Assembly (NCBI GenBank): GCA_008501635.1
Contig: QQUJ01000018.1
Location: 523,286 to 587,285, forward strand
Direction of reading: 5' to 3'
Source: Pseudomonadota bacterium
GTDB taxonomy: Bacteria; Pseudomonadota; Gammaproteobacteria; QQUJ01
Length of the DNA: 64,000 nt
The translations under genes were made by a program, and so were the position numbers. The notes beneath the pieces are model-generated. The model was not told the DNA's origin and did no database searches. It saw only the letters and a program-made list of their open reading frames with translations. Below are positions 45,507 through 55,800 of this stretch, piece after piece. How positions within the stretch are numbered: the stretch's first letter is position 1; every line of letters starts with the position of its first letter.

Positions 45507-46718
45507 CTACGGTTTGACGTGAATCCTTGGGGTGATGCACTGTGCGGTTTTGACATTTGTCTTTCCCGCCAGGATATTCTGATACAGGTGCTGTGTCTCT
45601 GGCATCGGATCCACAGCAAGTTCCTGGGCCAAAATGCGTTTGCAGGCGTGAAACTGGGCCAAGGCCTGATCTGGGCGACCGAGTCTAACCAGGTGTTCCA
45701 TGAGCGTACGGTGAACGCTTTCCCGGCACGGCTCGCGAACCAGGGCCGTGCGGCAGACCCGTGCTGCCTCGGCGTAGCGGCCACATTCCGTGTAGCATTG
45801 TGCCATGTCGGCAAGCATTTCCAGGTAGAGTTCGCGCAGCCGCTCGCGCTCTTCGGCACACCAATCCGCGTAGACGTCTTCTTCCAGGTAGTCGCCCCGG
45901 TAGAGAGATTCGGCTTCGTTGTAGCGGTGTAGTGCTTCGTCCCACTGCTGTCGACGCTGTAGCGCCCAACCTTCTGCGGTCAGGGTTTCAAAGGTCTCCG
46001 CATCCACCGTAACCGCGTCACGCCTGAGCAGGTAGGCGTTTCCGACGGTCTTTAGAATGCCTTCGCCCATGCCGGTGGTACGCAACTGTCGTCTCAAGTA
46101 GCACATCGTCACTTTAAGCCGATCCCACCCGCGGCCTTCGTCGATATTGGGCCATATGCAGTCAAAAATACGTTCCCGGTGGATCGGACGACCGACCTGG
46201 GTGACGAGAAATTTCAGTAGTGTCACAGCCTGCTTACGTTTCCATTTTTGGAGCGTGACATCACGCCCCCCCACGGCCAGCCCAAAACTTCCGAGTGTGG
46301 AGACCTGGAGCTTTCCGCGCGGCAGCATCTGAATGTGCTCTTGCTCTTTTTCGTGCAGAAAAACAATGGCCACCACCGAACCGGTGTGCGACTCCCGGAG
46401 CTGCTTTGATATGACGAGTGACGAGATGCTTACCGTGACCCAATTGCCATCCTTGCAGCGTATGCGGCAGGTCGGCACACCGTAAGGCAGATAACTCTGG
46501 AAACACCGGAAGAATTCACAATTATTGACACACAAGGGCTCGCCGCCGGGTAGCACCGCCTGCAAAACTTCGCCGCAGGATCGGTCGATCACTTCGCGGA
46601 ATGCGTAGCCGATTAGCTGTTCTGCCTGTCGGTTCCAAGCGGTGACTTGACAGCGGTGGTCGATAGCGAAGGCCGCATCGGAAGCGAGGTCAATCAATTC
46701 ACGCACCCTAGTATCCAT
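45507..46718 (-). CDS. PAS-domain transcription regulator with OmpR-type DNA-binding and BTAD domains (SARP-like)
   Basis: The 403-residue protein combines an N-terminal PAS domain (residues about 5-120, LIDLASDAAFAIDHRCQVTA), an OmpR/PhoB-type winged helix (about 135-240, VSTLGSFGLAVGGRDVTLQK and YLRRQLR) and a C-terminal bacterial transcriptional activation domain (about 245-385, LYRGDYLEEDVYADWC, GRYAEAARVCRTALVREP, LGRPDQALAQF). The last two define SARP-like activators. The PAS part has an unusual set of Cys (23, 48, 63, 67, 72, 84, 88) that could hold an Fe-S cluster or redox switch. SARP proteins bind heptamers repeated every 11 bp, exactly the pattern found three times in this block, so it is the best candidate regulator of the module. 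That link is inferred. Confidence 0.82.
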   Translation of the reverse strand: MDTRVRELIDLASDAAFAIDHRCQVTAWNRQAEQLIGYAFREVIDRSCGEVLQAVLPGGEPLCVNNCEFFRCFQSYLPYGVPTCRIRCKDGNWVTVSISSLVISKQLRESHTGSVVAIVFLHEKEQEHIQMLPRGKLQVSTLGSFGLAVGGRDVTLQKWKRKQAVTLLKFLVTQVGRPIHRERIFDCIWPNIDEGRGWDRLKVTMCYLRRQLRTTGMGEGILKTVGNAYLLRRDAVTVDAETFETLTAEGWALQRRQQWDEALHRYNEAESLYRGDYLEEDVYADWCAEERERLRELYLEMLADMAQCYTECGRYAEAARVCRTALVREPCRESVHRTLMEHLVRLGRPDQALAQFHACKRILAQELAVDPMPETQHLYQNILAGKTNVKTAQCITPRIHVKP

Positions 46719-46849
46719 TCGCCCTCCTGACTCATATTCCTTAATGAGTGAGATCTCGGCCCATCAGTGGTTATTTCAGTCTCTAGCAAGTGGGCCGGTA
46801 ATTGAAATAATGAATCGCTCCGGTTTCTCCGGAGACTGTCATGCTTGAG

Positions 46850-46981
46850 TCAGGCCACTTTGGCTGATTCTTGCTTTTTATGATCATACGCCTCTTCGAC
46901 TTCGGTGGGCAAAATGTTGCCAATCGACTCGAGCAACGGACAGTTGTTGAACTAGTCAATCCAATCGATGGCCGCATATTT
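46850..46981 (-). pseudogene. C-terminal remnant of an IS3-family transposase
   Basis: Read on the minus strand, the segment gives KYAAIDWID, then TAG where Trp is expected, then FNNCPLLESIGNILPTEVEE and AYDHKKQESAKVA with a stop. This is the C-terminal end of an IS3-group OrfB integrase. No N-terminal part is present and the internal stop shows it is dead. It marks past IS activity at the right side of the accessory block. Confidence 0.75.
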
Positions 46982-46982
46982 A

Positions 46983-47211
46983 GAACCTATCTAAGAATCC
47001 CCCGCGTGCTGTGTTGTACCCCAGAGGCGCGCTGGGTAGGCTGAGAACACCGCCAGCGCGCCTCTGGGGCCAACCCGCAGGGGCCGGGTGCGCGCGGCTC
47101 CAGCGCGGTGTTGCAGCTCACTCATTGGGAGTGACCTAAGCACGATCACCGCGCCGGGCGCTGAAACCACGAGCGACCGGCACAGCTCGCGGGGGATTTT
47201 GGGATAGGTTC
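46983..47211. mobile_element. MITE-like element (229 bp) with about 31-bp terminal inverted repeats and a perfect internal hairpin
   Basis: The left end (from GAACCTATC, 46983-47013) and right end (47181-47211) are inverted copies that agree at about 27 of 31 positions. Inside, CCCCAGAGGCGCGCTGG (47019-47035) and its exact complement (47053-47069) form a 17-bp stem. No coding frame. A solo copy of the right end lies at 24,067. No transposase gene of this type is in the window. Confidence 0.65.
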
Positions 47212-47674
47212 CAGCGACACTCCGATCAAATGTGTCGCGGCCCTCATGAAACCCGAGGGGACGTCCGAGTAGGCCCTCGGGAAACCGGGCCGCCTGACAA
47301 CCGGGTTGGTCGATTGCCAGCGAGCCATGCCTTGCGGCTAAGCGCTTTTCGGCCTGCTGAAAGTTACATTATGAGTTGCGGGGTACACCAGGGGTGGATT
47401 CAGACACCCCCGCGGGCTGCTGCGACCCCTCTCTGGTACCTACCAGGGACTACCAGCCTTCACTTCGCTCTCCATCGCAGGCAGGGTCCGCCAAGGATCA
47501 TGGTGATGGATCAGCGGTTCCTTAATTTATACGTCCGGAAGGATTATTCCCCCGTTGAACGGGCTCACCCCTTCGGGGCCGCCACTGCGCGGCGTTCTGC
47601 GCGGGCTGCACCCGCTGGTCGAACCGTCTGATTGAGAGTCGGAGGTTCGAATGCGCTGGTGTCAAAGGCCACAT
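47212..47674. other. Non-coding stretch with no assigned gene
   Basis: G/C-rich DNA with several short hairpins (for example CGAGGGGACGTCCGAG then GGCCCTCGGG near 47,250-47,283). A 133-residue open frame on the plus strand has no protein-like features. The look recalls a structured RNA or intron remnant, but no group II domain V or other diagnostic part was found. Confidence 0.3.
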
Positions 47675-47700
47675 AGAAAAGGGGACCACAGTGGGTCCCC
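47675..47700 (-). terminator. Rho-independent terminator of tRNA-Arg
   Basis: On the minus strand GGGGACC-CACTGT-GGTCCCC is followed by TTTTC, seven bases after the tRNA 3' end. It is a clear intrinsic terminator. Confidence 0.85.
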
Positions 47701-47707
47701 CTTAAGC

Positions 47708-47784
47708 TGGCGCGCCCGGAAGGATTCGAACCTCCGACCACCTGGTTCGTAGCCAGGTACTCTATCCAACTGAGCTACGGGCGC
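47708..47784 (-). tRNA. tRNA-Arg (anticodon ACG)
   Basis: A 77-base tRNA with encoded CCA. The acceptor GCGCCCG pairs with CGGGCGC, the D-arm is TAGCTCAGTTGGATAGAG, the anticodon arm CCTGG-CTACGAA-CCAGG gives ACG, and the T-arm is TCGGAGG-TTCGAAT-CC. It has its own strong promoter and terminator. It lies at the right border of the NXR-like block. Confidence 0.97.
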
Positions 47785-47797
47785 TTGAAAGGCGAGC

Positions 47798-47826
47798 ATT
47801 ATCGGGACCACGCCAAATCCTGTCAA
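47798..47826 (-). promoter_or_regulatory. Sigma-70 promoter of tRNA-Arg
   Basis: Minus-strand TTGACA (47826-47821), a 17-bp spacer and GATAAT (47803-47798) lie 13 bp before the tRNA 5' end. This is a near-perfect sigma-70 promoter. Confidence 0.88.
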
Positions 47827-48251
47827 CTGCAGCCCCTGAAACTTATCCATTGGCCATACGAGTCCAGCACTCGCGAATTCATGCTTTCATAATCCAGCTA
47901 TAGCCCGCGAGATATGCGGTCTCGAAAGCACCCCGATCGCGATCGACACGTCTTTGCAGCTTGACAAACCGAATCACACCCGAATAATGCGGGTATGGCA
48001 GGAAGCCTAGGGAAGCTCACATTCCAATCGACAGGAGCCAGGATGGCATGTCATCGAGTCTCACTCTCAAGTTTCATCACTCTCTCCACTCTTTGCTTAT
48101 GCTGGCGGTCGCCGAGTGCGCGCGCCACAGCCGACGATTGAGAAACCGGGTCGGAGAAACCCGGGACAGAGAGCAATTTTCGCAAATATAAGCACAGGCT
48201 AATGCGAGAGCTCTGATTCGTTGGAGATTAAAAATCACACGGAGGTGATAC
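47827..48251. other. Intergenic region before the RAYT gene
   Basis: About 425 bp without a plausible gene. The final bases hold a strong GGAGGTG ribosome binding site for the transposase. No repeat or promoter could be assigned with confidence. Confidence 0.4.
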
Positions 48252-48953
48252 ATGCCAAGGAAACCGCGCTTCAATCTTCCCTACCACACGCAGCATGTCA
48301 TTCAACGAGAAAACAAAAGGGAACCCTGCTATTTCTCTGAACAGGACTATCGACGTTATCTCGAGGATCTCAAAGAGACATCAGCAAAGTATGGCTGTCG
48401 AATCCATGCTTACGTATTGATGACCGATCATGTGCATTTGTTGGTAACGCCAGATGATGCGCAGGGTATTGGGCAAACGATGCAGGCGCTAGGACGGCGG
48501 TATGTTTGCTACGTAAACAAGACTTACCGTCGAATGAGAACCTTGTGGGATGGTCGCTACAAAGCAAGTTTGGTGGATAGTGACAATTACCTGCCCACAT
48601 GCATGAGCTACATTGAGCTCAATCCTGTGCGAGCACAAGTGGTGTCACATCCTGGTGAGTACCGATGGTCGAGCTGTGGATTCAATGTGCAGGAGTTCGA
48701 AAACGAGTATCTAACACCCCATGGCATCTACCAGGACCTGGGCGGTTCCCCATCTGAAAGATGCAGGGGCTATCGAGAATTGTTTCCGTCTCATTTGGAT
48801 GATGAGATGCTCAACGATCTCCGGGAAGCGCTAAATCATGAGCTGATACTAGGGCGGTCGCACTTCACGGACAAAATAGAACGGGTAACAGGACGTCAGA
48901 CAAAACCGGGGCGACCATGTGTTGAGGAAGGCATGGCTCAATACGGGGTGTAA
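48252..48953 (+). CDS. REP-associated tyrosine transposase (RAYT, Y1/TnpA-REP family)
   Basis: RAYTs are single-copy HUH nucleases related to IS200/IS605 TnpA that act on REP hairpins. The 233-residue protein has the HUH motif in YVLMTDHVHLLV (about residue 60), a basic N-terminus PRKPRFNLPYHTQHVIQREN, and SYIELNPVRAQVVSHPGEYR with the candidate catalytic Tyr. A C-terminal extension of about 60 residues is typical of this subgroup. RBS GGAGGTG lies 5 bases upstream. No IS ends are seen around it, as expected for a domesticated RAYT. Confidence 0.9.
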   Translation: MPRKPRFNLPYHTQHVIQRENKREPCYFSEQDYRRYLEDLKETSAKYGCRIHAYVLMTDHVHLLVTPDDAQGIGQTMQALGRRYVCYVNKTYRRMRTLWDGRYKASLVDSDNYLPTCMSYIELNPVRAQVVSHPGEYRWSSCGFNVQEFENEYLTPHGIYQDLGGSPSERCRGYRELFPSHLDDEMLNDLREALNHELILGRSHFTDKIERVTGRQTKPGRPCVEEGMAQYGV

Positions 48954-48957
48954 CTGA

Positions 48958-49224
48958 ATGGCGAATATTAGAAACAATTGCTCTCTGGCCCGGGTTTCTG
49001 AACGGGAGCAGACGTGGACGCTGGAAGATGCAGCGGGAGGCAGTTTCGACCTCGATCAGTCTACTGCGTCCGGCTTGATCGGTTTCGATGTCGGGGGAAC
49101 GGTTGCCGAGATTCATCAAGGCTTCAGCGATTGGGCTCACGCGTACTACTCCGGCGCCCTGTTTGACAATGGGTATCGCGAGGCAGAAGCCGCGCCACCG
49201 GCTATGCAACTGGAGGCGGCATGA
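48958..49224 (+). pseudogene. Orphan fragment of the RTX protein's internal module
   Basis: The 88-residue frame contains a stretch (from about residue 15) that closely matches residues about 1178-1237 of the large RTX protein, in both protein ([11 protein letters not shown] type; [22 protein letters not shown]) and DNA (48997-49185 against 53327-53515). It lacks signal, repeats and lipase parts. It starts 4 bases after the RAYT stop and overlaps the next gene by 4 bases (ATGA). It is most likely a leftover of a duplicated or exchanged 3' end of an RTX gene; it could still be expressed. Confidence 0.7.
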
Positions 49225-49802
49225 AGGGACTGCTTGGGTTTTTGTTTCTGATTTCGCCGGCAATCATCGTAGTCGGATGGATCATAGTGACGTGGTTGGG
49301 AATCAAATATGGGGCACGGTTTATACGTGGTGCTAGAAGCGGTCGGTCAGCACGAATTGCGCTGCTTATAGTGGGTGTAATTGTTTGGATTTCCGCGTCG
49401 TTTTGGTATGGCGGGGGACGGAAGGTCTACTATGACGCGCAGGTTAGGCAGTTGTGCGCCAAGGACGGGGGGGTGAAGGTGTATGAGCAGGTGGTGTTAC
49501 CGACGGAGTGGTTTGATAAGTGGGAGAACCTGCGAATTCCTGAAAAGACCCGTATGATTTCCAACGATGAGTACTATTATGAGTCGACAACCACTTACTT
49601 GCGTCAAGGCAACCCGAAAGTGGTGCGTTACTATACGAAAATAGTTCGAAAGAGTGACGGAAAAGTGTTAGGCGAATCGGTGTATTACGGCAGAGGTGGT
49701 GGTGATCTGCCTGGGCCTTGGCACCCGTCGAGTTTCACTTGTCCTAACCCAACAGAGAAACCGTACCTTGAGCCATCTATCTTTCAGAAAGGGAACTTCT
49801 GA
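49221..49802 (+). CDS. Two-span membrane protein preceding the RTX lipase-like gene
   Basis: The 193-residue product has two hydrophobic spans ([20 protein letters not shown] and [20 protein letters not shown]), followed by a likely periplasmic domain with [20 protein letters not shown] and a second Cys near the end (FTCPNP), so one disulfide is possible. Its start overlaps the RTX fragment (ATGA) and its stop overlaps the RTX start (TGATG). The tight coupling with a secreted lipase-like protein makes a self-protection or secretion-accessory role worth considering, but no known immunity family is recognised. Confidence 0.7.
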   Translation: MKGLLGFLFLISPAIIVVGWIIVTWLGIKYGARFIRGARSGRSARIALLIVGVIVWISASFWYGGGRKVYYDAQVRQLCAKDGGVKVYEQVVLPTEWFDKWENLRIPEKTRMISNDEYYYESTTTYLRQGNPKVVRYYTKIVRKSDGKVLGESVYYGRGGGDLPGPWHPSSFTCPNPTEKPYLEPSIFQKGNF

Positions 49803-52800
49803 TGAACACCATCAATCAGTATTACGAGCACTCCGAGCTTGCGTTTGGCGCCTATGCTAACCTGAGTGGACAGATGTCAGACGATGCTTATCGCGTAGCT
49901 TTACAACAAGACGGTGACGGTATGTCCTCCACCCAAGCCGCCAACTTCGCGTCACATTGGCGCGTTGTGGAGCAGTACAACCACAGCGAGATGATCCCCG
50001 AATACGACGAATACGGCATTCCGACCGGGAACCTGGTCGAGTACTCGAACGGATTGTCGGTAACACTTTTTGAAGAGGTGGGGACGGGCAAACAGGTCGT
50101 CGCAATTCGTGGCACACAGGACATGCAGGATTTGGGTACGAACGTCATCGATATCGGAATACTTGGCACGCCGGAGCATCAGGATCAGTACAAGGCGCTT
50201 GTAGCGAAAATCGATGAATGGCTTGACGGCGGCAAGCTTCACGATGGGTTTGATGTAAGCGGGCATTCATTGGGGGGGTTTCTCGCCACTGGATTGGCGA
50301 TTCAATACGGCGGTTCTGTGAATGAAGCGTACCTCTACGATGCCCCAGGTTTGGGCGGTCTCACCGGCAACCAAACCGTGGCCGAGCAGGTCTGGACGGC
50401 GCTATCTCCAGATGGCGGTTTGTCTGGCGGGGAGACGACACCGATCCACAATATCGTCGCAACCTGGGATCCGGTGTCCGAAATCGGACTCGCGGTGGCG
50501 GAGCCGGTTACTATTTCGATCGAATCGAATGCCAACCCCATACACAACCACTCCATAGTGACACTCACCGATGCCCTGGCCGTCTACAATCTTTTCTCGC
50601 GGATGCAGGCGACAATTGAGACTGAAATGGTCAGCGATGTCCTGCGCGCGGTGTCAAGTTCAAATGCCAATACTCTGGAAGCGACAGTAGCCGCGATTGG
50701 CGGGTTGTTCGGCCAGCAGTACCCGGCGACCGAATACGACCGTGACACGCTTTACCAGAACATTGCGAATCTGCGCACGATGCTGCCGGCCGAAGCCACC
50801 CTGCAGGTGAACTCGCTTGTTAACAGTGACGCCTCACAGACAGCCAATCTGGCCCAGACCGACATCGCCTACCGCTACGCCCTGGTTCATCTCAACCCCT
50901 TCGCCGTGATCGGCGCTGACTATACAACCCACAACCAGAACGGCGAGCTGGACTTGTACGATCCGCAGACGGGTCACGGCAGGCTCACCGGGCAGTACCT
51001 CGAAGACCGCGCCAGGTTCCTCGCGGTGAAGAACGCCTGGTGGATTGCAGATGGCCCGGCGGATGCGGCGCCCACCCGGGACTTGGCGGGACAGTACCGC
51101 GACAAGACGCAGCTGTTGACGCTCACAAACGCAGCGAGCGGCGCGACGGTCTATCCCAAGTACGTCTTCGGTGACGTGGGGGATGATCGGGATATTCGAG
51201 GGGGGGAGTTCGGTACCTATGTCGATCACCTCTACGGTGGTGGTGGCAATGACACGCTGCAAGGCTATGGCGGCAACGATTACCTCGAAGGCGGCACCGG
51301 CAACGACAGGTACATCTACAACCGCGGTGATGGTATCGACACCATTGTCGACATCGACGGTGTGGGCAGCATAGTCGTTGACGGGTTGGCGTTGAGCGGC
51401 GGCTCACGGATTGCTGAGAACCTCTGGCAAAGCAACGACGGTGAGCACACCTATGCCCTCGATGGTGATCTCGACAACGGCGGTACGCTGATCATCGATA
51501 GTAAGTTGCGGGTCGAGCATTTTCGCAACGGTCGACTGGGCATCACGCTTAGCGATGAGGTTCAGCCGTTGCCAAAACCGCATGAGCTGATCGGAACCGA
51601 GAGTAACGACCTACGCTACGACGGGTACTTGTTCTCCACGCCGGATGAGCTGGATGCCCATCTCTATGACGACATCTCCGCCGAGGGATTGGGTGGCAAC
51701 GATTGGATCGGGACGTTGTATGGTAACGACCGCATCAATGGCGGATCTGGCAACGACTGGATTGTCAGCTACGAGGGCGACGATGTCGTTGTAGGCGGTA
51801 GCGGGAACGATGCCATCTTCACGGCCCTCGGCAAAGACATCGTGGATGCGGGTGAGGGCGACGATGTGGTGGTCGATGCGCACGAGTACATTGAAGAGAT
51901 TACCGATCGCGGCGGGTGGCTTACCTTCCCCAGCATCCATGAGTTGGTGTGGCAGGATGCCGGCTGGCGATTCGCGATCGACCGTGATCCCGATCTGGCG
52001 CTCAACTCGCAGAGTGAGATGGACTTCACCTACCGGCTGCTGCCGCCGCAAACTGAGTTCAGTGGGATCTCAACAGATCATCATGCGATGCCCTTCACCT
52101 ATGCACCCACCACGGGTCAGAGCGGGGTGATCAGCTACCAGTCCGGTTCGTCGCCGGATTTTTACACTCTGACCAGCATCCGTAGAGAGACATTGGATAC
52201 AGAGCCAAACTGGTTCTCGGGCGGCAGCGGCGATGATCTGCTGATCGGCAACGCGGGGGACGATACATTGCTCGGTGGCGCGGACAATGACCGGTTAGCC
52301 GGTTTCTATGGGGCAGATATCTTGTTGGGAGGCGCGGGGGACGACGAGCTGTTGGGGCAGCAGGGAAATGACCATATAGACGGGGGCGCCGACAACGATA
52401 CCGCCTACGGTGGTTCCGGATGCGACACCCTCTACGGCGGCAGTGGGAACGATACGCTGTACGGCGACAACGGCAACGACAGTGCGGGTTCCGATGATCA
52501 TCTCTATGGTGGTGTGGGCGACGACCGTTTGTATGGAAATGGCGGCAACGACATGTTGCAAGGCGGGACGGGTAACGACGAGCTGTATGGCGGCAACGGC
52601 GACGATCAACTCTACGGTGGTGACGGCAACGACCGGCTGAACGGGGGCGCGGGCAATGACGTGCTGGTGGGTGGTCCGGGGAACAATGTACTCACGGGAG
52701 GCAGCGGCGCGGATACTTTCATCATTCAAAGCGGATCGGGTAACGACGTCATTACCGATGGCGATCGCAGCGACACGATCGTTCTCGGCGCAGTCGATGC

Positions 52801-55800
52801 GTCCGCGTTGCAAGCGACACTCGCTTACGGTGCGGACGGCAATGCCGTACTCAATCTCAATCTGTCTCAGAGTGGTACGCTGCAAATTGCAGGCGGTATT
52901 GCGGGCGCGGTTCAGAACTACCAACTGGGCGCACAGAGCCTGACCCCCGCCGAGTTGATCGGCACCTACATGACGCAATCGTACGAGTTCTCGTTAAGCG
53001 AACCCGGGGAGGCCTGGCTGGGAAGCGGTGATGACACGCTGATCGGCAGCGCGGGCGATGATCATCTGCATGCCCACGGGGGAAACGACATCCTTGTAGG
53101 CGGCGCGGGCGACGATCACCTGTTCGGAGGTGACGGCGTGGATCGCTACCGCATTGGCCCGGGATCGGGGCGCGATGTAATCGACGAAACTCAAGGCGGG
53201 TCATCGGTTCTGGAATTACTGCCGGGCGTGACGCTCGATGAGTTGTCGTACATGCGCATTGGGCAAGATCTGATTGTCAGTCTGCCGGGTGCGAATGATG
53301 GCGCGGTATTGCGTGGTTTTTTTGAACGCGACCAGTCGTGGGCGCTGGAAGATGCAGCGGGAGGCAGTTTCACGCTCGATCAGGCTGCTGCTTCCGGCTT
53401 GATCGGTTTCGATATCGGGGGAACGGTTGCCCAGATTTATCAAGGCTTCAGCGATTGGGCTCACGCGTACTACTCCACCGCCTTGTTTGCCAATGGGTAT
53501 CACCAGCAAGCGGACGGTGCGTACCAGAAGGAGAATGTCGCTGTGTTCCAGGATGACGACGGCACGGGGATACTGCATTCGACCTATCACGTGACCATCG
53601 ACACAACGATAGAGACACCCACAGAGTCGCTGTACGAGCGCACACTACCGGCCACATCGACCACCTTCCTTGGCGAAGCCGTTCAGGTTGAGCTGGGTGT
53701 CCGGCACAAATATCGTGATTATGAAGCGGTCCAGCAGATTGTCGATGTGCGCTTCGGGGAGGCAGACGATACCTTTCGCTTTCACAATACGGGCTACGGC
53801 GCGTTCAATCTGGTCGACGGAGGTGCGGGCAACGACACATTGGATGCCGGGCTTATGGAGTCATCGAAGCACGTCTACTCCAATTCCGGTGTCATGACAG
53901 TGCCTGGCAGCGATTGGGTCGACGCGGAATATATGCCCGGCAGTCTGCTGTGGGGCAATGAGGGTGACGACCGACTCTATGGCAGCATCGGCATGGATGT
54001 GCTGATGGGCGGCGATGGCGATGACTCTATGTTTGGAGGCATGGGCGGCGATGTTTATCGCATCCAGAGCCTGACCGGGATGGATACGCTTTTTGAGGAC
54101 GGTTGGGAGGCCTCGCCGGATTCCGGAATGGATACATTGGTTCTGCCCGAGGGGGTCACCGAAAGCGATCTGAGCTATTCCCTCGGTACGACCATGGCTT
54201 CGAGCTTGTACATGCCTGATAGCGCCAATGAGCGTGTCTGGTCGGAGCACGCGACCTTCACAATCAACTGGACCGACAATGATGGGATCACGATCGTGCT
54301 GCCCCACAGCGATCAGCGGGCGGGGCTTGGTCTGGACTATGTGGAGTTCGCCGATGGCCACCGAATAGCGTTTGCCGGTCTGCTGGACATTGCGGGTTTT
54401 GCGCCCGAGTTGGATGCACACTCGGACGGGGACGTTCTGACGGGTAGCGGTATCGTGTATGGAGGGGCCGGTGACGATGTGCTGACGGCGGTATCCCTGG
54501 GAGGGCCCTCTTCGTCACGCGTGGACGGTCCTGTATCGGATATTGCCGTGCTGGCGGGGGGCGAAGGAAGGGATGTTCTCGTCGGCAGCGAAAGCGGCGA
54601 TGTGTTGCTCGGAAGCTCCCTCATAGAAGATTTTTCACTGGATTTTCGTCGATTCGTTACAGACCTTTCCGACGAAGGCAATATTTATCAGGGTGGTGGG
54701 GGCAATGACAGTATCTGGGCCACTGCCGGATCGGATCTGTTTCTGTTCGATGTGGGTGACGGGTATGACCGCATTACCGATCTGTTCCATGATGAGGCGC
54801 TCGGAAACTGGGACGACGCCGAGGCGGTGGAATCAGGGCTCATGGAGCAGTTGCTGGCCGGCAGCGATATCCTGCGCTTTGGCAGCTCAATTGCGGCATC
54901 GGATATCGAAGTTCTGTGTCTGGAGAATCATCTTATCTTCCAGCACACAAACGGACAGGATGCCGTGGAGTTCGAACACTGGGGCGATGCCGTGATCAAT
55001 CAACTGACGCGTGTCGAGTTCGCCGACGGAACCGTGTGGGATCGCGAAGATATCGCGGCATTGCTCGACGGTCGGCCAATAAACGTTGCACCGGTTGTCG
55101 GTGCTGCGCTGCCTGAGTCCCTCACCGTGCGGGAGGACGAAGCCTTCCAGTTCACCATCCCGAGCGATGCATTCATCGACGAGGATGGCGACACTTTGAC
55201 GCTGGCGGCAACCCTGACCGACGGAGGCACGCTGCCCGGATGGCTGAACTTCGATGCCGCCACTGGAATGCTGACCGGTACACCGGCGCAGGGCGATGTC
55301 GGAGGTCTGGGTATCACCATAATCGCCAGCGACCCGAGTGGAGCCAGCGCGTCTCAGGAATTGACGCTCGATGTGCAGAACGTCAACGATGCACCGGCGG
55401 CGAACGCGCCGCTGCCCGCATCGCTGTCCATCAACGAGGACGAGACCTTTGCCTTTGTCGTTCCAGCCGACACCTTCAACGACGAAGACGGCGAAGCATT
55501 GACGTTGACGGCGGCGCTGACCGACGGCGGTGCGCTTCCCGACTGGCTGGACTTCGATGCCGCCACCGGTACCCTGTCCGGCACGCCGGCACAGGGCGAT
55601 GTCGGTGGGCTGGCCCTCCGCATCACCGCCAGCGATCCGAGCGGAGCCAGCGCGTCCCAGGATCTGACGCTCGATGTGCTGAACGTCAACGACGCACCAG
55701 TGGCGGACGTGACCATTTCCGATCAGCAGGCCCGGGGAGGCGATCCGTGGAGTTTCAGTCTGCCCGCGGACAGTTTCGTGGACGAAGATCCCGGTGACGC

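Noticed and set aside
47638-47652. 15-base match to the T-arm of tRNA-Arg in inverted orientation, as a candidate att site
   Set aside because: It is short, inverted relative to the tRNA and has no integrase nearby; T-arm sequences recur by chance and by tRNA similarity.
47212-47674. Possible group II intron or structured RNA
   Set aside because: Several hairpins and a GGGGACGTCC-like stretch are suggestive, but no domain V, no maturase and no clear boundaries were found.
24000-47700. Naming the locus perchlorate, chlorate, selenate or DMS enzyme
   Set aside because: Gene order (alpha, beta, chaperone, gamma-type) fits these too, but the alpha and beta segments and the CydA-like and PCP_red neighbours resemble NXR loci more. 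No chlorite dismutase or other pathway-specific gene is present. Kept only as an alternative.
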